Source: Chitinophaga sp. Cy-1792 | GTDB lineage: Bacteria; Bacteroidota; Bacteroidia; Chitinophagales; Chitinophagaceae | Direction of reading: 5' to 3' | DNA: 64,000 nucleotides | NCBI RefSeq assembly: GCF_011752935.1 | Contig: NZ_VWWO01000002.1 | Coordinates: forward strand, 62,001-126,000 | Shown: in pieces, positions 63,193 to 64,000 of the stretch | Layout of the letters: every line of letters starts with the position of its first letter | Position numbering within the stretch: position 1 is the stretch's first letter | Made by a program: the position numbers and the translations under genes | The notes under the pieces: generated by a model | What the model saw: the letters and a program-made list of their open reading frames with translations, nothing else | Database searches by the model: none | What the model was told of the DNA's origin: nothing

Positions 63193-63684
63193 ATGGAAAC
63201 ATTAGCGCTTAAGTGTGAGAAGACCCGTGAATTGTCTATCTATGATTTCTTTGTAGTACTCCAGGTAGAATGGCTGCAGGCCGATATCCGCCAGCAGATA
63301 TACCAGAGCGAAAAAGACAAGAAGTATTGGGCCCGTGTAAAGGAAGGCAAGGAAAATACCATCCTCAAAATTGCAGAAAGGAACAACCTGCCTAACCTCT
63401 TCAATGATCCATATGTCAAAAATGATATTTACAATCGCGTATTTCAGAAATCTTCCTATCCGCTTTTTACCTATAAAAATGCGGAAATGAAAGCTGAACT
63501 GGAATACCTGGATCTCCTTTTCTATTACTATAAGGGTACAGCCGTACAATGTGACCTCGAAGATGGTGCTGCCCATGAAGGTACAGTAGCTGCCTATCAG
63601 CCGTTTGATACCTATGTGACGGTGAATATGGAAGGAGTACTCACCCGCGTCCCTGTTGCCAAAACCCGTCGCGCCCGGCTTTAG
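63193..63684 (+). CDS. Unknown conserved-looking soluble protein
   Basis: A 163-residue protein with a helical first two-thirds (WARVKEGKENTILKIAERNN, first Trp to last Asn) and a small strand-rich C-terminus (YQPFDTYVTVNMEGVLTRVP, first Tyr to last Pro). No domain was recognised. It has its own promoter and is separated from the tail operon by a terminator, so it is probably not part of the particle. The following gene starts 27 bases later. Confidence 0.6.
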   Translation: METLALKCEKTRELSIYDFFVVLQVEWLQADIRQQIYQSEKDKKYWARVKEGKENTILKIAERNNLPNLFNDPYVKNDIYNRVFQKSSYPLFTYKNAEMKAELEYLDLLFYYYKGTAVQCDLEDGAAHEGTVAAYQPFDTYVTVNMEGVLTRVPVAKTRRARL

Positions 63685-63711
63685 ATCGATTTTGCCCTCA
63701 TTTTATTGTTT

Positions 63712-64000
63712 GTGATCACATTATTCAGTTGTTTAATCCTCGTTTGTTGCCTGCTCCTGTTATTATTAACAGTAATAGTGTATAAACAGAAATATTTTAT
63801 AAAGAGATTACAATCTATCCACCTTATCACCGCTGCAGAACTGCGCCAGCCGTTCCAGGCAGACTTAATGCGGGAAACGCATACCCTCATGGCCAGCATC
63901 CGCATCGATGAACAACCAGGCAGTAACAAAGCAGCCCTCCTGCAGTATCGCCGGCAGCTGTCCGTTATGCTGGCAGAAAAAATGCTGTCGCAGGACCTGC
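63712..64000 (+). CDS. N-terminally membrane-anchored protein (partial, runs off the window)
   Basis: An open frame from a GTG at 63712 (a TTG at 63706 is the alternative) to the window edge, at least 96 residues. A single hydrophobic helix covers about residues 3-20 (LFSCLILVCCLLLLLL), followed by a charged helical region (ELRQPFQADLMRETHTLMAS, first Glu to last Ser). It may be an inner-membrane protein with a cytoplasmic coiled coil; the rest is outside the window. No family assigned. Confidence 0.5.
   Translation, partial: MITLFSCLILVCCLLLLLLTVIVYKQKYFIKRLQSIHLITAAELRQPFQADLMRETHTLMASIRIDEQPGSNKAALLQYRRQLSVMLAEKMLSQDL

Noticed and set aside
63681..63929. 82-residue minus-strand open frame near the window end
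   Set aside because: It is the shadow of a plus-strand frame with a membrane helix that continues out of the window.

Overview
The window looks like a chromosomal segment of a Bacteroidota bacterium, most likely Chitinophaga or a close relative. The signs are consensus Bacteroidetes promoters (TTTG, about 19 bases, TAnnTTTG), start codons preceded by A/T-rich leaders instead of Shine-Dalgarno sites, many lipoproteins, and families common in that group (M57 HEIGH peptidase, DUF885, HxlR, MocR, DUF4132, N-acetylmuramidase). No tRNA, rRNA, CRISPR array, transposase or integrase was seen.

Bases 1-37100 are ordinary chromosome made of short transcription units. They hold: a regulator tail, an AhpD-like protein and an SDR (1-1251); a secreted M57 peptidase, an AraC regulator, a DUF885 peptidase-like protein and ferritin (1485-6189); a secreted beta-propeller-like protein (6353-7798, leftward); an MFS pump and serine hydrolase read leftward from an HxlR regulator (7959-10897); a CzcB-CzcA-TolC heavy-metal efflux operon (11234-16804); a lipoprotein, a dienelactone hydrolase, a Crp/Fnr regulator and a sterol-desaturase-family hydroxylase (17059-20614); a class I isoprenoid-synthase-like protein (20686-21747); a bioB operon with a ferritin-like di-iron protein, divergent from a MocR regulator (21911-25153); an APH-like kinase with a 2OG-Fe(II) oxygenase; a 1686-residue DUF4132 protein with a small partner (26954-32467); and malate:quinone oxidoreductase coupled to a FAHD1-like oxaloacetate enzyme (33318-35690).

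Bases 37379-62967 hold the most striking content: a complete contractile phage-tail-like particle locus (tailocin) with no capsid, portal, terminase, integrase or replication gene. A first unit, from a consensus promoter at 37379, encodes four small unknown proteins and a lysis cassette: a membrane/coiled-coil protein, a small exported protein, a lipoprotein with a C-terminal membrane anchor (unimolecular-spanin topology), an N-acetylmuramidase and a 95-residue protein. A second unit, from a promoter at 40969 to a strong terminator at 62928, encodes in order a tail-terminator candidate, sheath, tube, two chaperone-sized proteins, tape measure, a hub fused to an M15-type peptidase, spike, baseplate proteins, gpJ, gpI-like, and a fibre region. 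The fibre region has three proteins sharing one N-terminal module, a GT-A-like glycosyltransferase and a tail-collar fibre. The expected product is a headless contractile particle released by lysis. This is inferred from gene content and has not been shown.

Bases 63012-64000 resume chromosomal genes behind their own promoter. A second theme is a dispersed two-hairpin intergenic repeat whose tips are conserved while its stems differ.
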